Below, in pieces: positions 1-5,775 of a stretch of DNA of 5,827 bases (position 1 is its first letter; each line of letters begins with the position of its first letter). This DNA is from Actinomycetota bacterium. GTDB lineage: Bacteria > Actinomycetota > Actinomycetes > Nanopelagicales > Nanopelagicaceae. The notes beneath the pieces are model-generated. The model had not been told where the DNA came from, ran no database searches, and was given only the letters and a program-made list of their open reading frames with translations. Location of the stretch: positions 1 through 5,827 of the forward strand of contig CANGVO010000066.1 of NCBI GenBank assembly GCA_947457445.1, read 5' to 3'. A program made the translations under genes and the position numbers.

Positions 1-1055
1 ATTGCTGATCCACCTGCGACCACGCGAGCATGTGAAGGAACGCGAGCAAGGAAACCTTTGACGCGTTCGAATTGCGCCGCGTTGTTAACCGGACCAACGA
101 TGACATCTTCATTTGGCATACCAACTGCGATTTCATTCGTTGCTTGATTAGCTAGAAGTTTAACCATCTCTTCATAAACGCCTTCTTGTACCAATACGCG
201 AGTTGCGGCAGTGCAATCTTGGCCAGAATTAAAGAATCCCGCGATGGCAATACCCGCAGCAGCGGCCTCAAGGTCTGCGTCATTGAATACAACAACTGGG
301 GCCTTGCCACCTAGCTCAAGGTGAACGCGCTTTAATTGTTTTGCGGCGCTTCCCGCAACTTCCATACCGGCGCGAACTGAACCGGTGATTGAAACCATTG
401 CAGGTGTTGCATGTTCAACAACTGCTTTACCGGTTTCACGTTCGCCGCAAATTACATTTATTACGCCATCAGGTAAAAACTCACCCATGATCTCTGCCAT
501 GAAAACGGTTGATGCAGGTGTTGTATCACTTGGCTTAAGAACTACAGAGTTTCCTGCTGCAATCGCAGGCGCCCATTTCCATACAGCCATCATCATCGGA
601 TAGTTCCAAGGTGTTACTTGTCCGCAAACACCAACAGGTTCGCGACGTATAAACGAGGTCATGCCTTTCATGTATTCGCCAGCAGACTTACCTTCTAAGT
701 TACGTGCAGCGCCAGCAAAGAAGCGGATTTGGTCGATCATTGGTGGGACTTCCTCGGAAGTCGTTAGCCCGATTGGCTTTCCACAGTTCTCAGATTCAAT
801 CGCAATAATCTCATCAGCGCGAGATTCGATGGCGTCTGCAATTTTCAGTAGTGCGCGTTGGCGCTCAGATGGAGTTGAGTCGCGCCAACCGGTGAAAGCG
901 TTGGCAGCGGCGGTCATTGCCTTATCAACATCGGCAGCGTTTGAATTTGGCGCTGTAGCAAATGCCTTTCCCGTTGCAGGATTTGTTAGCGTTGTAACTT
1001 CACCTGAAGAGGAGTCGACTAGCTTTCCATTTACAAAGTTCTGCAGCTTCTTCAT
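1..1055 (-). CDS. patD: Gamma-aminobutyraldehyde dehydrogenase-type NAD-dependent aldehyde dehydrogenase (partial, C-terminus off the left edge)
   Basis: I translated this reading frame by hand; it is open for 351 codons from the ATG at 1055 and leaves the window before a stop. Aldehyde dehydrogenase landmarks occur in order: TPWNY (148-152, oxyanion Asn151), LKPS (173-176, cofactor Lys174), ITGSVRAG (223-230), LELGGKAP with general-base Glu247, and GQDCTAATR with nucleophile Cys281. The GQDC form, with Asp before the Cys, and the MMMAVWKWAP stretch resemble the E. coli PatD/YdcW and actinobacterial aminobutyraldehyde dehydrogenases, which oxidise 4-aminobutanal from putrescine to GABA in the cytoplasm. 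The family is about 475 residues, so roughly a quarter is missing. The ATG lies 2 nt after the stop of the preceding gene, with GAAGGGG in that gene's last codons as ribosome binding site, so co-transcription is likely. Betaine-aldehyde or another aminoaldehyde substrate cannot be excluded. The family is certain, the substrate probable. Confidence 0.85.
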   Translation of the reverse strand, partial: MKKLQNFVNGKLVDSSSGEVTTLTNPATGKAFATAPNSNAADVDKAMTAAANAFTGWRDSTPSERQRALLKIADAIESRADEIIAIESENCGKPIGLTTSEEVPPMIDQIRFFAGAARNLEGKSAGEYMKGMTSFIRREPVGVCGQVTPWNYPMMMAVWKWAPAIAAGNSVVLKPSDTTPASTVFMAEIMGEFLPDGVINVICGERETGKAVVEHATPAMVSITGSVRAGMEVAGSAAKQLKRVHLELGGKAPVVVFNDADLEAAAAGIAIAGFFNSGQDCTAATRVLVQEGVYEEMVKLLANQATNEIAVGMPNEDVIVGPVNNAAQFERVKGFLARVPSHARVVAGGSA

Positions 1056-1057
1056 TT

Positions 1058-1528
1058 TTAGTTAAGCCCCTTCAGTGCTCGAACCAATTGATCACCATGA
1101 TCTTTTGGATGATTTGAATATCCTTCTAGCCATTTTGCAATTGTGTAGTGGCCGGATTCTGTATGAACACCTGCTTTTTCTAAATCTGATTCTTCCAAAC
1201 GCTTCACAATATCTAAAGACCCGGCACGTACTGCAGCAAAAATGGCAATTGAATTTTCAACTGGAGCTCTCTCGTAACCAAGTTGTGGTGCAACGGCCCA
1301 CAAGTTTTCGTCATAGCCCTGAATGATTGATCCTTCGGGTTCGGCTACTAATCGACGTAAGCGTGCATATGACTGTGCTTCCGAATCAGCCAAGTGATGA
1401 ATTATCTGTCGCGCAGACCAACCTTCAGGGTGCTTGATATCTAATTGGTCTTTCATTACCCCACGCGCCAAATTCAAAAAGTATTGCGTGGCCGATTCGT
1501 ATGCTGCCGCTGATTCTTGAATGCTCAT
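1058..1528 (-). CDS. DinB/YfiT-superfamily protein, putative metal-dependent enzyme
   Basis: A 156-residue protein, mostly alpha-helical by composition, with the marks of the DinB_2/YfiT family: W37 in EGWSARQ, HHLADSE (44-50), a YARLRRL helix (54-60), GYDENLWA (71-78), and a C-terminal HPKDH (140-144). His44 or His45 with His140 and His144 would form the usual three-His metal site of this four-helix-bundle family. Known members are metal-dependent hydrolases or thiol S-transferases, such as bacillithiol transferase BstA. Actinobacteria make mycothiol, so a mycothiol-linked role is possible, but the sequence does not prove it. I chose the ATG at 1528 rather than the longer open frame back to 1666, because the extension lies wholly inside or against rlmN and reads as low-similarity sequence. 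The start is 10 nt after the rlmN stop and has no good Shine-Dalgarno, which suggests coupling to rlmN. The substrate is unknown. Confidence 0.8.
   Translation of the reverse strand: MSIQESAAAYESATQYFLNLARGVMKDQLDIKHPEGWSARQIIHHLADSEAQSYARLRRLVAEPEGSIIQGYDENLWAVAPQLGYERAPVENSIAIFAAVRAGSLDIVKRLEESDLEKAGVHTESGHYTIAKWLEGYSNHPKDHGDQLVRALKGLN
1067..1073 (-). promoter_or_regulatory. Probable ribosome binding site of the aldehyde dehydrogenase
   Basis: GAAGGGG lies in the codons for the last residues of the DinB-family protein, eleven nt before the aldehyde dehydrogenase ATG. The spacing is a little long but no better site exists, and the 2-nt intergenic gap favours coupled translation. Confidence 0.5.
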
Positions 1529-1556
1529 GCGGTTGAGTCTATTTACTCTTTTCCGC
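1529..1556 (-). other. Weak nested hairpin at the rlmN stop, touching the DinB-family start
   Basis: In mRNA, GCGG (1556-1553) pairs with CCGC (1532-1529) and, inside it, GAGU (1548-1545) pairs with ACUC (1538-1535), enclosing the rlmN UAG region. Each stem is only four bp, so stability is doubtful. It is noted because the next gene lacks a clear Shine-Dalgarno and its ATG follows the last paired base. Confidence 0.2.
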
Positions 1557-2669
1557 TGCTGCCAACTGCCCGCAAGCGCCATCAATTTCGCGTCCTCGGG
1601 TATCGCGCACGGTAACGGGGACCCCGTAGTTTTCGAGAATACGTACGAACTCCTCTTCGTCTTCACGGCGCGATGCGGTCCATTTTGAACCGGGGGTCGG
1701 ATTAAGCGGAATCAAGTTCACGTGCGCATTACGGCTCTTGAGTAAGCGACCCAATAAATCTGCTCGCCAAGATTGGTCATTGATATCGCGAATAAGGGCG
1801 TATTCGATTGAATAACGACGGCCGGTCTTCTTTTCATAGGCGTCGGCGGCGGCCAATACTTCACGAACTTTAAAACGCGAGTTAATTGGAACAAGTGAAT
1901 CTCGAAGTTCGTCATCCGGAGTGTGAAGAGATACTGCCAATGTGCAGTTAATCCCTTCATCCATCAACTTTTCAATTCCATTAACTAATCCCACTGTTGA
2001 GACCGTGACAGAACGAGCGCTAATACCTAAGCCATCTGGATTTGAATCTGTGATGTTATGTAGCGTGCGAACAACGGCGTTGTAATTTGCTAGTGGCTCA
2101 CCCATTCCCATAAAAACGATATTTGATAGACGGGCTTCTCCCCCAGGTAATTCACCATTGGCGCAGGCTCGAGCTGCAGCAACAATTTGTTCGGTGATTT
2201 CTCCCGCGGTTAAATTTCGGGTAAGACCAGCTTGGCCTGTTGCGCAAAATGGACAGTTCATTCCACATCCGGCTTGTGATGAAATACAAACGGTTACGCG
2301 ATCGGTGTATCGCATAAGAACTGATTCGACCAAAACTCCGTCGTGTAATTTCCAAAGATCTTTTCGGGTCATGCCATTGTCAGTCGTGCGAGTTGTTACT
2401 AACTCAATCAGTTTCGGAGTTAACGCTTTGGCGATTGCAGATCTTTCGGCGGCAGGTATATCAGTCCAGTCTTCCGAGTTAGTCGAAAGATGCGAGAAAT
2501 AATGCGTTGCTACTTGTGCTGCACGAAATGGTTGAAACCCAAGTTCTTTTGCCCAAACTTTTCTTTCGGCTGGAGAAAAATCTGCCAAATGCTTTGGAGC
2601 CTTCTTGCGTTGAACTGGCTCGTCGAAAACTAATTTTAATTCTGGGTTTACATCAGGCCTGTTACTCAT
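1539..2669 (-). CDS. rlmN: 23S rRNA (adenine(2503)-C(2))-methyltransferase, radical SAM
   Basis: A 376-residue radical-SAM enzyme that methylates C2 of A2503 in the peptidyl-transferase centre of 23S rRNA; the E. coli enzyme also modifies A37 of some tRNAs. The iron-sulfur motif CxxxCxxC is C135, C139 and C142 in [16 protein letters not shown]. The SAM-binding GMGEP is 188-192, followed by STVG (224-227), [10 protein letters not shown] (247-256) and [10 protein letters not shown] (319-328). The C-terminal GACGQL holds Cys366, the expected catalytic cysteine, and Glu115 in LVES is the likely counterpart of the E. coli general base. The N-terminal accessory domain (about 25-110, with [11 protein letters not shown]) has the actinobacterial form. 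The length is normal and no key residue is missing. The ATG overlaps the cdsA stop as ATGA, and only a weak GGA precedes it, so translation is probably coupled to cdsA. Cfr is unlikely, given the housekeeping position and actinobacterial RlmN character. Confidence 0.97.
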   Translation of the reverse strand: MSNRPDVNPELKLVFDEPVQRKKAPKHLADFSPAERKVWAKELGFQPFRAAQVATHYFSHLSTNSEDWTDIPAAERSAIAKALTPKLIELVTTRTTDNGMTRKDLWKLHDGVLVESVLMRYTDRVTVCISSQAGCGMNCPFCATGQAGLTRNLTAGEITEQIVAAARACANGELPGGEARLSNIVFMGMGEPLANYNAVVRTLHNITDSNPDGLGISARSVTVSTVGLVNGIEKLMDEGINCTLAVSLHTPDDELRDSLVPINSRFKVREVLAAADAYEKKTGRRYSIEYALIRDINDQSWRADLLGRLLKSRNAHVNLIPLNPTPGSKWTASRREDEEEFVRILENYGVPVTVRDTRGREIDGACGQLAAAEKSK

Positions 2670-3526
2670 AAAATTCCAGAATCTTGCGCGCGGCGCACAA
2701 CTTCAAGTGCTAACCAAAGAGCAGGCGCTGCAAATAAAACTGAATCCAAACGATCCATCACGCCACCATGCCCCGGCAGCAAATTACCCATATCTTTGAT
2801 TGCCATATCGCGCTTTAGGGCGGATTCGATTAAGTCGCCAGAGGTAGCTGTGAATACAGTAAGTAATCCAGCAATTGAGCCTAGCCACCATTCGGCGCCC
2901 ATAATGTAATGAAATGCGAGTGAACCACCGACGACAGTAAAGACAAGTGAGCCAACTAAGCCCTCAATAGTTTTCTTGGGGCTAATTTTTGGTGCAAGTG
3001 GGTGCTTCCCAAAAAGTACGCCAGTTAAATATGCAAATGTGTCATTGCATCCAACCAAAACTACAAAGGTCATAACTCGCTCTAAACCATTGTGTGGGCG
3101 AGCGAGCAAAATTAAGAATCCGGCTAAAAAGGGAAGGTAGACCAGTGCGAGGGCTGAAGCTGAGGCAGTTTTAACAAAATTTACTGTTCCTCGTGGAAGC
3201 AATAGGACCAGCAAGCAGGGTAACGAGATCGCCGTTGCTACTGCTAATCCAGATATTCCACCAAACCAGGTGGACGCACATAACCCGATAGCTGCTGTAG
3301 TTAAAGACCAGAGTGGAATATGGATATCAACAGCGGTAAAAGCCTTATTTAATTCGCGAATTCCCAGTACAACTGCGATCGTAACCAGCAGAGCAAAGAT
3401 CGCGCGCTGATAGGCAAGTGCAAACCAAACAAGAGCGATTAAAGATAGCGATACAGCGATTGATGGAAGTAGCTTTCTTCCCGCGCGCTTATTTATCGCC
3501 TCATTAATCGAATGCAAATCTGACAC
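2666..3526 (-). CDS. cdsA: Phosphatidate cytidylyltransferase (CDP-diglyceride synthase)
   Basis: A 286-residue integral membrane enzyme that converts phosphatidate and CTP to CDP-diacylglycerol, the precursor of phosphatidylinositol, phosphatidylglycerol and cardiolipin. The CDS family signature is complete: SALKRD (235-240), K244-D245, PGHGG (251-255) and MDRLD (257-261). Other conserved stretches are NDTFAYLTG (161-169) and [12 protein letters not shown] (182-193). Hydrophobic segments lie near 20-55 (two spans), 70-110 (two or three), 121-142, 150-171, 188-210 and 212-230, consistent with a multi-pass protein with a short cytoplasmic N-terminus. The start is GTG at 3526; the frame closes at the frr stop 18 nt upstream, so only a CTG just before it competes. 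No Shine-Dalgarno lies at normal distance: the 12 nt before GTG are pyrimidine-rich, and a consensus AAGGAGG sits beyond a hairpin inside frr. Its stop overlaps the rlmN start as ATGA. CTP use links it to pyrH. Confidence 0.97.
   Translation of the reverse strand: MSDLHSINEAINKRAGRKLLPSIAVSLSLIALVWFALAYQRAIFALLVTIAVVLGIRELNKAFTAVDIHIPLWSLTTAAIGLCASTWFGGISGLAVATAISLPCLLVLLLPRGTVNFVKTASASALALVYLPFLAGFLILLARPHNGLERVMTFVVLVGCNDTFAYLTGVLFGKHPLAPKISPKKTIEGLVGSLVFTVVGGSLAFHYIMGAEWWLGSIAGLLTVFTATSGDLIESALKRDMAIKDMGNLLPGHGGVMDRLDSVLFAAPALWLALEVVRRAQDSGIL
2684..2700 (-). other. GC-rich stem-loop at the end of cdsA, ahead of the rlmN start
   Basis: In mRNA, UUGUGCG and CGCGCAA (inside codons for Val-Arg-Arg-Ala-Gln) can form a seven-bp stem with one G-U pair and a CCG loop, ending 14 nt before the rlmN ATG. 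It lies wholly in coding sequence and the GC-rich Arg codons could give it by chance. No U-run follows directly. Confidence 0.25.
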
Positions 3527-3527
3527 C

Positions 3528-3570
3528 AGAAGGTTATAGAACTTCTAGACCTCTAGAAGTTCAGCCTCCT
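3528..3570 (-). promoter_or_regulatory. Palindromic hairpin at the frr-cdsA junction, between an SD and the cdsA start
   Basis: GAACTTCTAGA-CC-TCTAGAAGTTC on the plus strand (3539-3562) is a perfect inverted repeat. In mRNA it forms a 10-bp stem with loop AGGU and includes the frr UAG stop. Directly 5' in frr is AAGGAGG (3571-3565), a consensus Shine-Dalgarno. It is 38 nt from the cdsA GTG in linear sequence, but only 14 nt if the 24-nt hairpin is looped out. AGGAGG can also pair with CCUUCU (3533-3528), just before the GTG, giving a closed 6-bp outer stem with one G-U pair. Open and closed forms would allow on/off control of cdsA. AAG GAG also encodes the ordinary Lys-Glu of the RRF C-terminus, so the SD-like run may be coincidental. 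Confidence 0.55.
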
Positions 3571-4108
3571 TATGCTTTAACAATTCATCAATTTTGACAG
3601 TGTGTTCTGAGGTAACTTTTTCTAACTCTTTTTCACCACGCGCCAGATCATCTTTACCAATATCGCCATCTTTTTCCAGCTTTTCCATCAGTTCTTTTGC
3701 AGCACGGCGAATATTTCGGATTGATACCTTTGAATCTTCGGCCTTTCCTTTGGCAACTTTGATGTAATCGCGGCGCCGTTCCTCGGAAAGCTGAGGCAGG
3801 GCTACACGGATAACTACACCGTCATTTCCTGGGTTCACACCTAAATCTGATTCACGAATCGCCTTTTCAATTCCAGCCATTGCACCTTTGTCGAAAGGTG
3901 AAATTATGGCGAGCCGCGCTTCTGGAATTTGAATCGAAGCTAGTTGAGACAATGATGTGTAAGTACCGTAGTAATCAACCATGATCTTGTTAAAGAGAGC
4001 TGGATGGGCGCGACCAGTGCGAATCGTTGCGAAGTCATCTTTAGCCACTTCCACAGCCTTGTCCATCTTGCTCTGTGCATCAGCTAGAGCACTCGCTACA
4101 TCTGCCAT
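3545..4108 (-). CDS. frr: Ribosome recycling factor
   Basis: A 187-residue cytoplasmic protein that, with EF-G, splits the post-termination ribosome. The family is about 185 residues, so it is full length. Conserved RRF stretches are present: IRTGRAHPALF (29-39), VDYYGTYTSLSQLASI (44-59), SDLGVNPGNDG (87-97), ALPQLSEERR (103-112) and RNIRRAA (131-137), the arginine-rich domain-I helix that contacts rRNA. The C-terminal half is strongly charged and helical, as expected for the three-helix bundle. The ATG has AGGGAG at 4115-4120 with 6-nt spacing. It follows pyrH after 48 nt, which contain a small hairpin just after the pyrH stop. Its last codons carry AAGGAGG and then half of a perfect palindrome that includes the TAG stop; these probably act on cdsA translation. 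No residue appears missing. Confidence 0.98.
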   Translation of the reverse strand: MADVASALADAQSKMDKAVEVAKDDFATIRTGRAHPALFNKIMVDYYGTYTSLSQLASIQIPEARLAIISPFDKGAMAGIEKAIRESDLGVNPGNDGVVIRVALPQLSEERRRDYIKVAKGKAEDSKVSIRNIRRAAKELMEKLEKDGDIGKDDLARGEKELEKVTSEHTVKIDELLKHKEAELLEV

Positions 4109-4140
4109 TTCTTACTCCCTAATTAATAAATCATTGGTAG

Positions 4141-4156
4141 ATCGCCTCGTGGCGAT
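4141..4156 (-). promoter_or_regulatory. Small perfect hairpin just after the pyrH stop codon
   Basis: AUCGCC-ACGA-GGCGAU, a six-bp stem with a four-nt loop, starts at the base after the pyrH TAA. It is followed by CUACCAAUGAUUUAUUAAUU, which is A/U-rich but has no U-run next to the stem, so a strong intrinsic terminator is unlikely. It may be a weak attenuator or an mRNA 3'-end stabiliser that sets pyrH against frr levels. The pairing is certain; the function is a guess. Confidence 0.45.
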
Positions 4157-4879
4157 TTATGAAACTAAAGTTCCGATCTTCTCTCCACGTACTGCACGTC
4201 CGATATTTCCGTTTGACATTAAATCAAAGACAATTATCGGCAAATTATTTTCGCGACACAGGCTAAATGCGGCTGCATCTGCAACAGCAAGTGATTTAGA
4301 TAGCACTTCGTCGTATGAAATTTGATCAAATTTTGTCGCTTTGGGATCCTTCTTTGGATCAGCGCTGTAAACCCCATCAACACCGCTCTTTGCTAAAAGC
4401 AGGGCTTCAGATCCGATTTCCAGCGCGCGTTGTGCGGCAACTGTGTCAGTTGTGAAGAAAGGCATGCCTGCACCTGCACCAAAAATTACGACGCGGCCTT
4501 TCTCTAAATGGCGAATCGCACGGCGCGGAATATACGGCTCAGCAACTTGACCCATTGTGATGGCAGTTTGTACGCGAGTGTCGACGCCTTCTTTTTCTAG
4601 AAAATCTTGCAAGGCTAAACAGTTCATGACTGTTCCGAGCATTCCCATGTAGTCCGCTCGTGCGCGATCCATGCCTACTTGTTGCAATTCTGCGCCACGG
4701 AAATAGTTTCCGCCTCCAACAACTACGGCAAGTTGTACTCCGCCTTTGACTACATCTTTGATTTGTTTTGCAACATCGCGCATTACGTTTATATCTACGC
4801 CGATGCCTTTTTCTCCGCCAAAAACTTCGCCAGAAAGTTTAAGGAGCACCCGCCGATACGTTCCTCTTGTACCGGGCAT
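4157..4879 (-). CDS. pyrH: UMP kinase
   Basis: A 240-residue bacterial UMP kinase of the amino-acid-kinase fold. It makes UDP from UMP with ATP and, in the family, is hexameric, activated by GTP and inhibited by UTP. Visible motifs are the N-terminal VLLKLSGE (11-18), the glycine-rich GGGNYFRG (55-62), ADYMGMLGT (76-83) with the UMP-contacting Asp77, [12 protein letters not shown] (141-152) and VDGVYSADP (167-175). Length is normal. The ATG at 4879 has AAGGAG five nt upstream, an ideal site, but that site is exactly complementary to codons 10-14 of the gene itself, so it should be buried in a strong hairpin. The gene sits 63 nt after tsf and 48 nt before frr. UMP phosphorylation feeds UTP and CTP for RNA and for the CdsA reaction, which fits its neighbours. 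The protein call is certain. Confidence 0.98.
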   Translation of the reverse strand: MPGTRGTYRRVLLKLSGEVFGGEKGIGVDINVMRDVAKQIKDVVKGGVQLAVVVGGGNYFRGAELQQVGMDRARADYMGMLGTVMNCLALQDFLEKEGVDTRVQTAITMGQVAEPYIPRRAIRHLEKGRVVIFGAGAGMPFFTTDTVAAQRALEIGSEALLLAKSGVDGVYSADPKKDPKATKFDQISYDEVLSKSLAVADAAAFSLCRENNLPIIVFDLMSNGNIGRAVRGEKIGTLVS

Positions 4880-4891
4880 GGGTGCTCCTTA
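4840..4891 (-). promoter_or_regulatory. Hairpin sequestering the pyrH Shine-Dalgarno and start codon
   Basis: In the mRNA, UAAGGAGCACCC (4891-4880) is exactly complementary to GGGUGCUCCUUA (4851-4840), giving a 12-bp stem that contains the whole AAGGAG site. The 28 nt between begin with the AUG and pair further: GCC-C-GGUAC (4877-4869) with GUAUCGGC (4859-4852) makes 8 more bp, with one bulged C and one G-U pair. Only A and U of the start codon bulge out, and AAGAGGAAC forms the apical loop. The 3' arm falls in codons 10-14 (Arg-Val-Leu-Leu-Lys), so the conserved VLLK motif is written as an anti-Shine-Dalgarno. Pairing is seen directly; a role in repressing or timing pyrH translation is inferred. 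The trigger could be a ligand, a protein, temperature or ribosome passage, and is unknown. Confidence 0.7.
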
Positions 4892-4918
4892 TCTAATTCG
4901 TACTTGGTCTAAGTCCAA
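4890..4918 (-). promoter_or_regulatory. Weak candidate promoter in front of pyrH
   Basis: TTGGAC (4918-4913) and TAGATA (4895-4890) are separated by 17 nt, a spacing expected for a housekeeping sigma factor. The -10 lacks the final T. A start about seven nt downstream would fall inside the Shine-Dalgarno and give a nearly leaderless message, which would also lose the 5' arm of the hairpin. It is included because it is the only promoter-like match I noticed in the longest gap. It may be chance. Confidence 0.2.
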
Positions 4919-4922
4919 TACG
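4899..4922 (-). promoter_or_regulatory. Imperfect hairpin in the tsf-pyrH gap, upstream of the pyrH element
   Basis: The mRNA segment CGUAUUGG (4922-4915) pairs with CCAA-G-UACG (4907-4899), giving eight bp with one bulged G around the seven-nt loop ACUUAGA. It lies seven nt before the pyrH site-sequestering hairpin. No U-run follows, so it does not look like a terminator. Its arms resemble those in the upper part of the second hairpin (ACGUAUUGG and ACGUAUCGG), so partner exchange between the two is possible on paper. It may be an mRNA processing or stabilising element or part of a larger switch. Confidence 0.45.
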
Positions 4923-4942
4923 TCCGTAATCTAGTGCTTAGT

Positions 4943-5770
4943 TTACTGACCAACGCGGAAACGGTGGAAAGCCTTGACGGCGGTTCCTGCTTCATCGAGG
5001 ATCTGCTTAACGGTTTTCTTGGCATCCTTCGCAAAAGCCTGCTCAATTAGCGAGACTTCCTTGACGAATCCAGTTACGCGACCTTCGATGATCTTAGAAA
5101 GTGATGCCTCTGGCTTACCTTCTTCGCGGGCAGTTTCTTCAGCAATACGGCGCTCATTTTCGATTAGATCAGCAGGTACATCATCGCGATGTACGAACTT
5201 CGGAGCGAACGCTGCAATGTGCTGTGCAACATCGCGGCCAACTTCGGCAGCTTCCTTTGCAAGTGAAACTAGAACGCCAACTTGTGGTGGCAAGTCTGGT
5301 GAAGTCTTATGTAGATAAAGTCCAACCGGACCTTCTACAACTGCAACGTGGCGAATTTCAATCTTCTCACCAAGTGTTGCATTGCCTTCGTCGACCACTG
5401 CTTGAACCGTTTTGCCATTAGACATTGTCGAAGCTAGGAAAGCTTCAACTGATGCTGTCTTTGACGCAAGAAGGTGATCAACTAGTTCATCACCGAGTGC
5501 GATAAATCGCTCACCCTTTGCAACGAAGTCAGTTTCGCAGTTGAGCTCGAGCATGACGCCGAGATCTCCAGAAACTTTTGCAACAACCAAACCGTTTGAG
5601 GTCAGGCGACCTTCACGCTTTGTTACGCCCTTGAGTCCTTTAACGCGAATCAAATCGATAGCTTTGTCGTAATCGCCATCTGCTTCATCAAGTGCCTTCT
5701 TGCAATCGAGCATTCCTGCTGCAGTTGCTTCGCGAAGGCGATTTACATCTTCTGCTGAATAGTTAGCCAA
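4943..5770 (-). CDS. tsf: Elongation factor Ts
   Basis: A 275-residue guanine-nucleotide exchange factor that releases GDP from EF-Tu in the cytoplasm. The N-terminal UBA-like domain (about 1-45) holds the first EF-Ts signature as LREATAAGMLDCKKAL (12-27); it has Ala at position 17 where the classical pattern has Gly, Asp or Gln after the Thr. The second signature is ELNCETDFVAK (75-85), with the TDFVA motif that contacts EF-Tu. Two further core subdomains follow, and the protein ends in HRFRVGQ. The length is typical of actinobacteria. The start is TTG at 5770: it gives MANYSAEDV, the common actinobacterial N-terminus, has GGAGG ten nt upstream, and no ATG is available nearby. The upstream gene ends 5 nt before it, so translation is probably coupled to rpsB. 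Confidence 0.97.
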   Translation of the reverse strand: MANYSAEDVNRLREATAAGMLDCKKALDEADGDYDKAIDLIRVKGLKGVTKREGRLTSNGLVVAKVSGDLGVMLELNCETDFVAKGERFIALGDELVDHLLASKTASVEAFLASTMSNGKTVQAVVDEGNATLGEKIEIRHVAVVEGPVGLYLHKTSPDLPPQVGVLVSLAKEAAEVGRDVAQHIAAFAPKFVHRDDVPADLIENERRIAEETAREEGKPEASLSKIIEGRVTGFVKEVSLIEQAFAKDAKKTVKQILDEAGTAVKAFHRFRVGQ

Positions 5771-5775
5771 TTTAC

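Noticed and set aside
385..1065. Plus-strand open frames opposite the aldehyde dehydrogenase
   Set aside because: They are antisense to a gene with intact catalytic motifs, have no plausible binding site and show no recognisable protein.
1529..1666. Upstream extension of the DinB-family frame to an ATG at 1666
   Set aside because: It lies almost entirely in the rlmN 3' end in another frame, and the translated extension is basic and low-similarity. The ATG at 1528 gives the normal family length.
1718..2355. Minus-strand open frames of 67-80 codons inside rlmN
   Set aside because: They are out-of-frame shadows of a fully conserved radical-SAM gene.
3539..3562. Intrinsic terminator after frr
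   Set aside because: The stem has modest GC and is followed by UAUAACCUUCUG, not a U-run; cdsA starts 12 nt later on the same strand.
4141..4156. Strong rho-independent terminator after pyrH
   Set aside because: The stem is only six bp and no U-tract touches it; frr follows without a promoter I can recognise.
4679..5421. Plus-strand open frames opposite pyrH and tsf
   Set aside because: They are shadows of strongly conserved genes, with no independent support.
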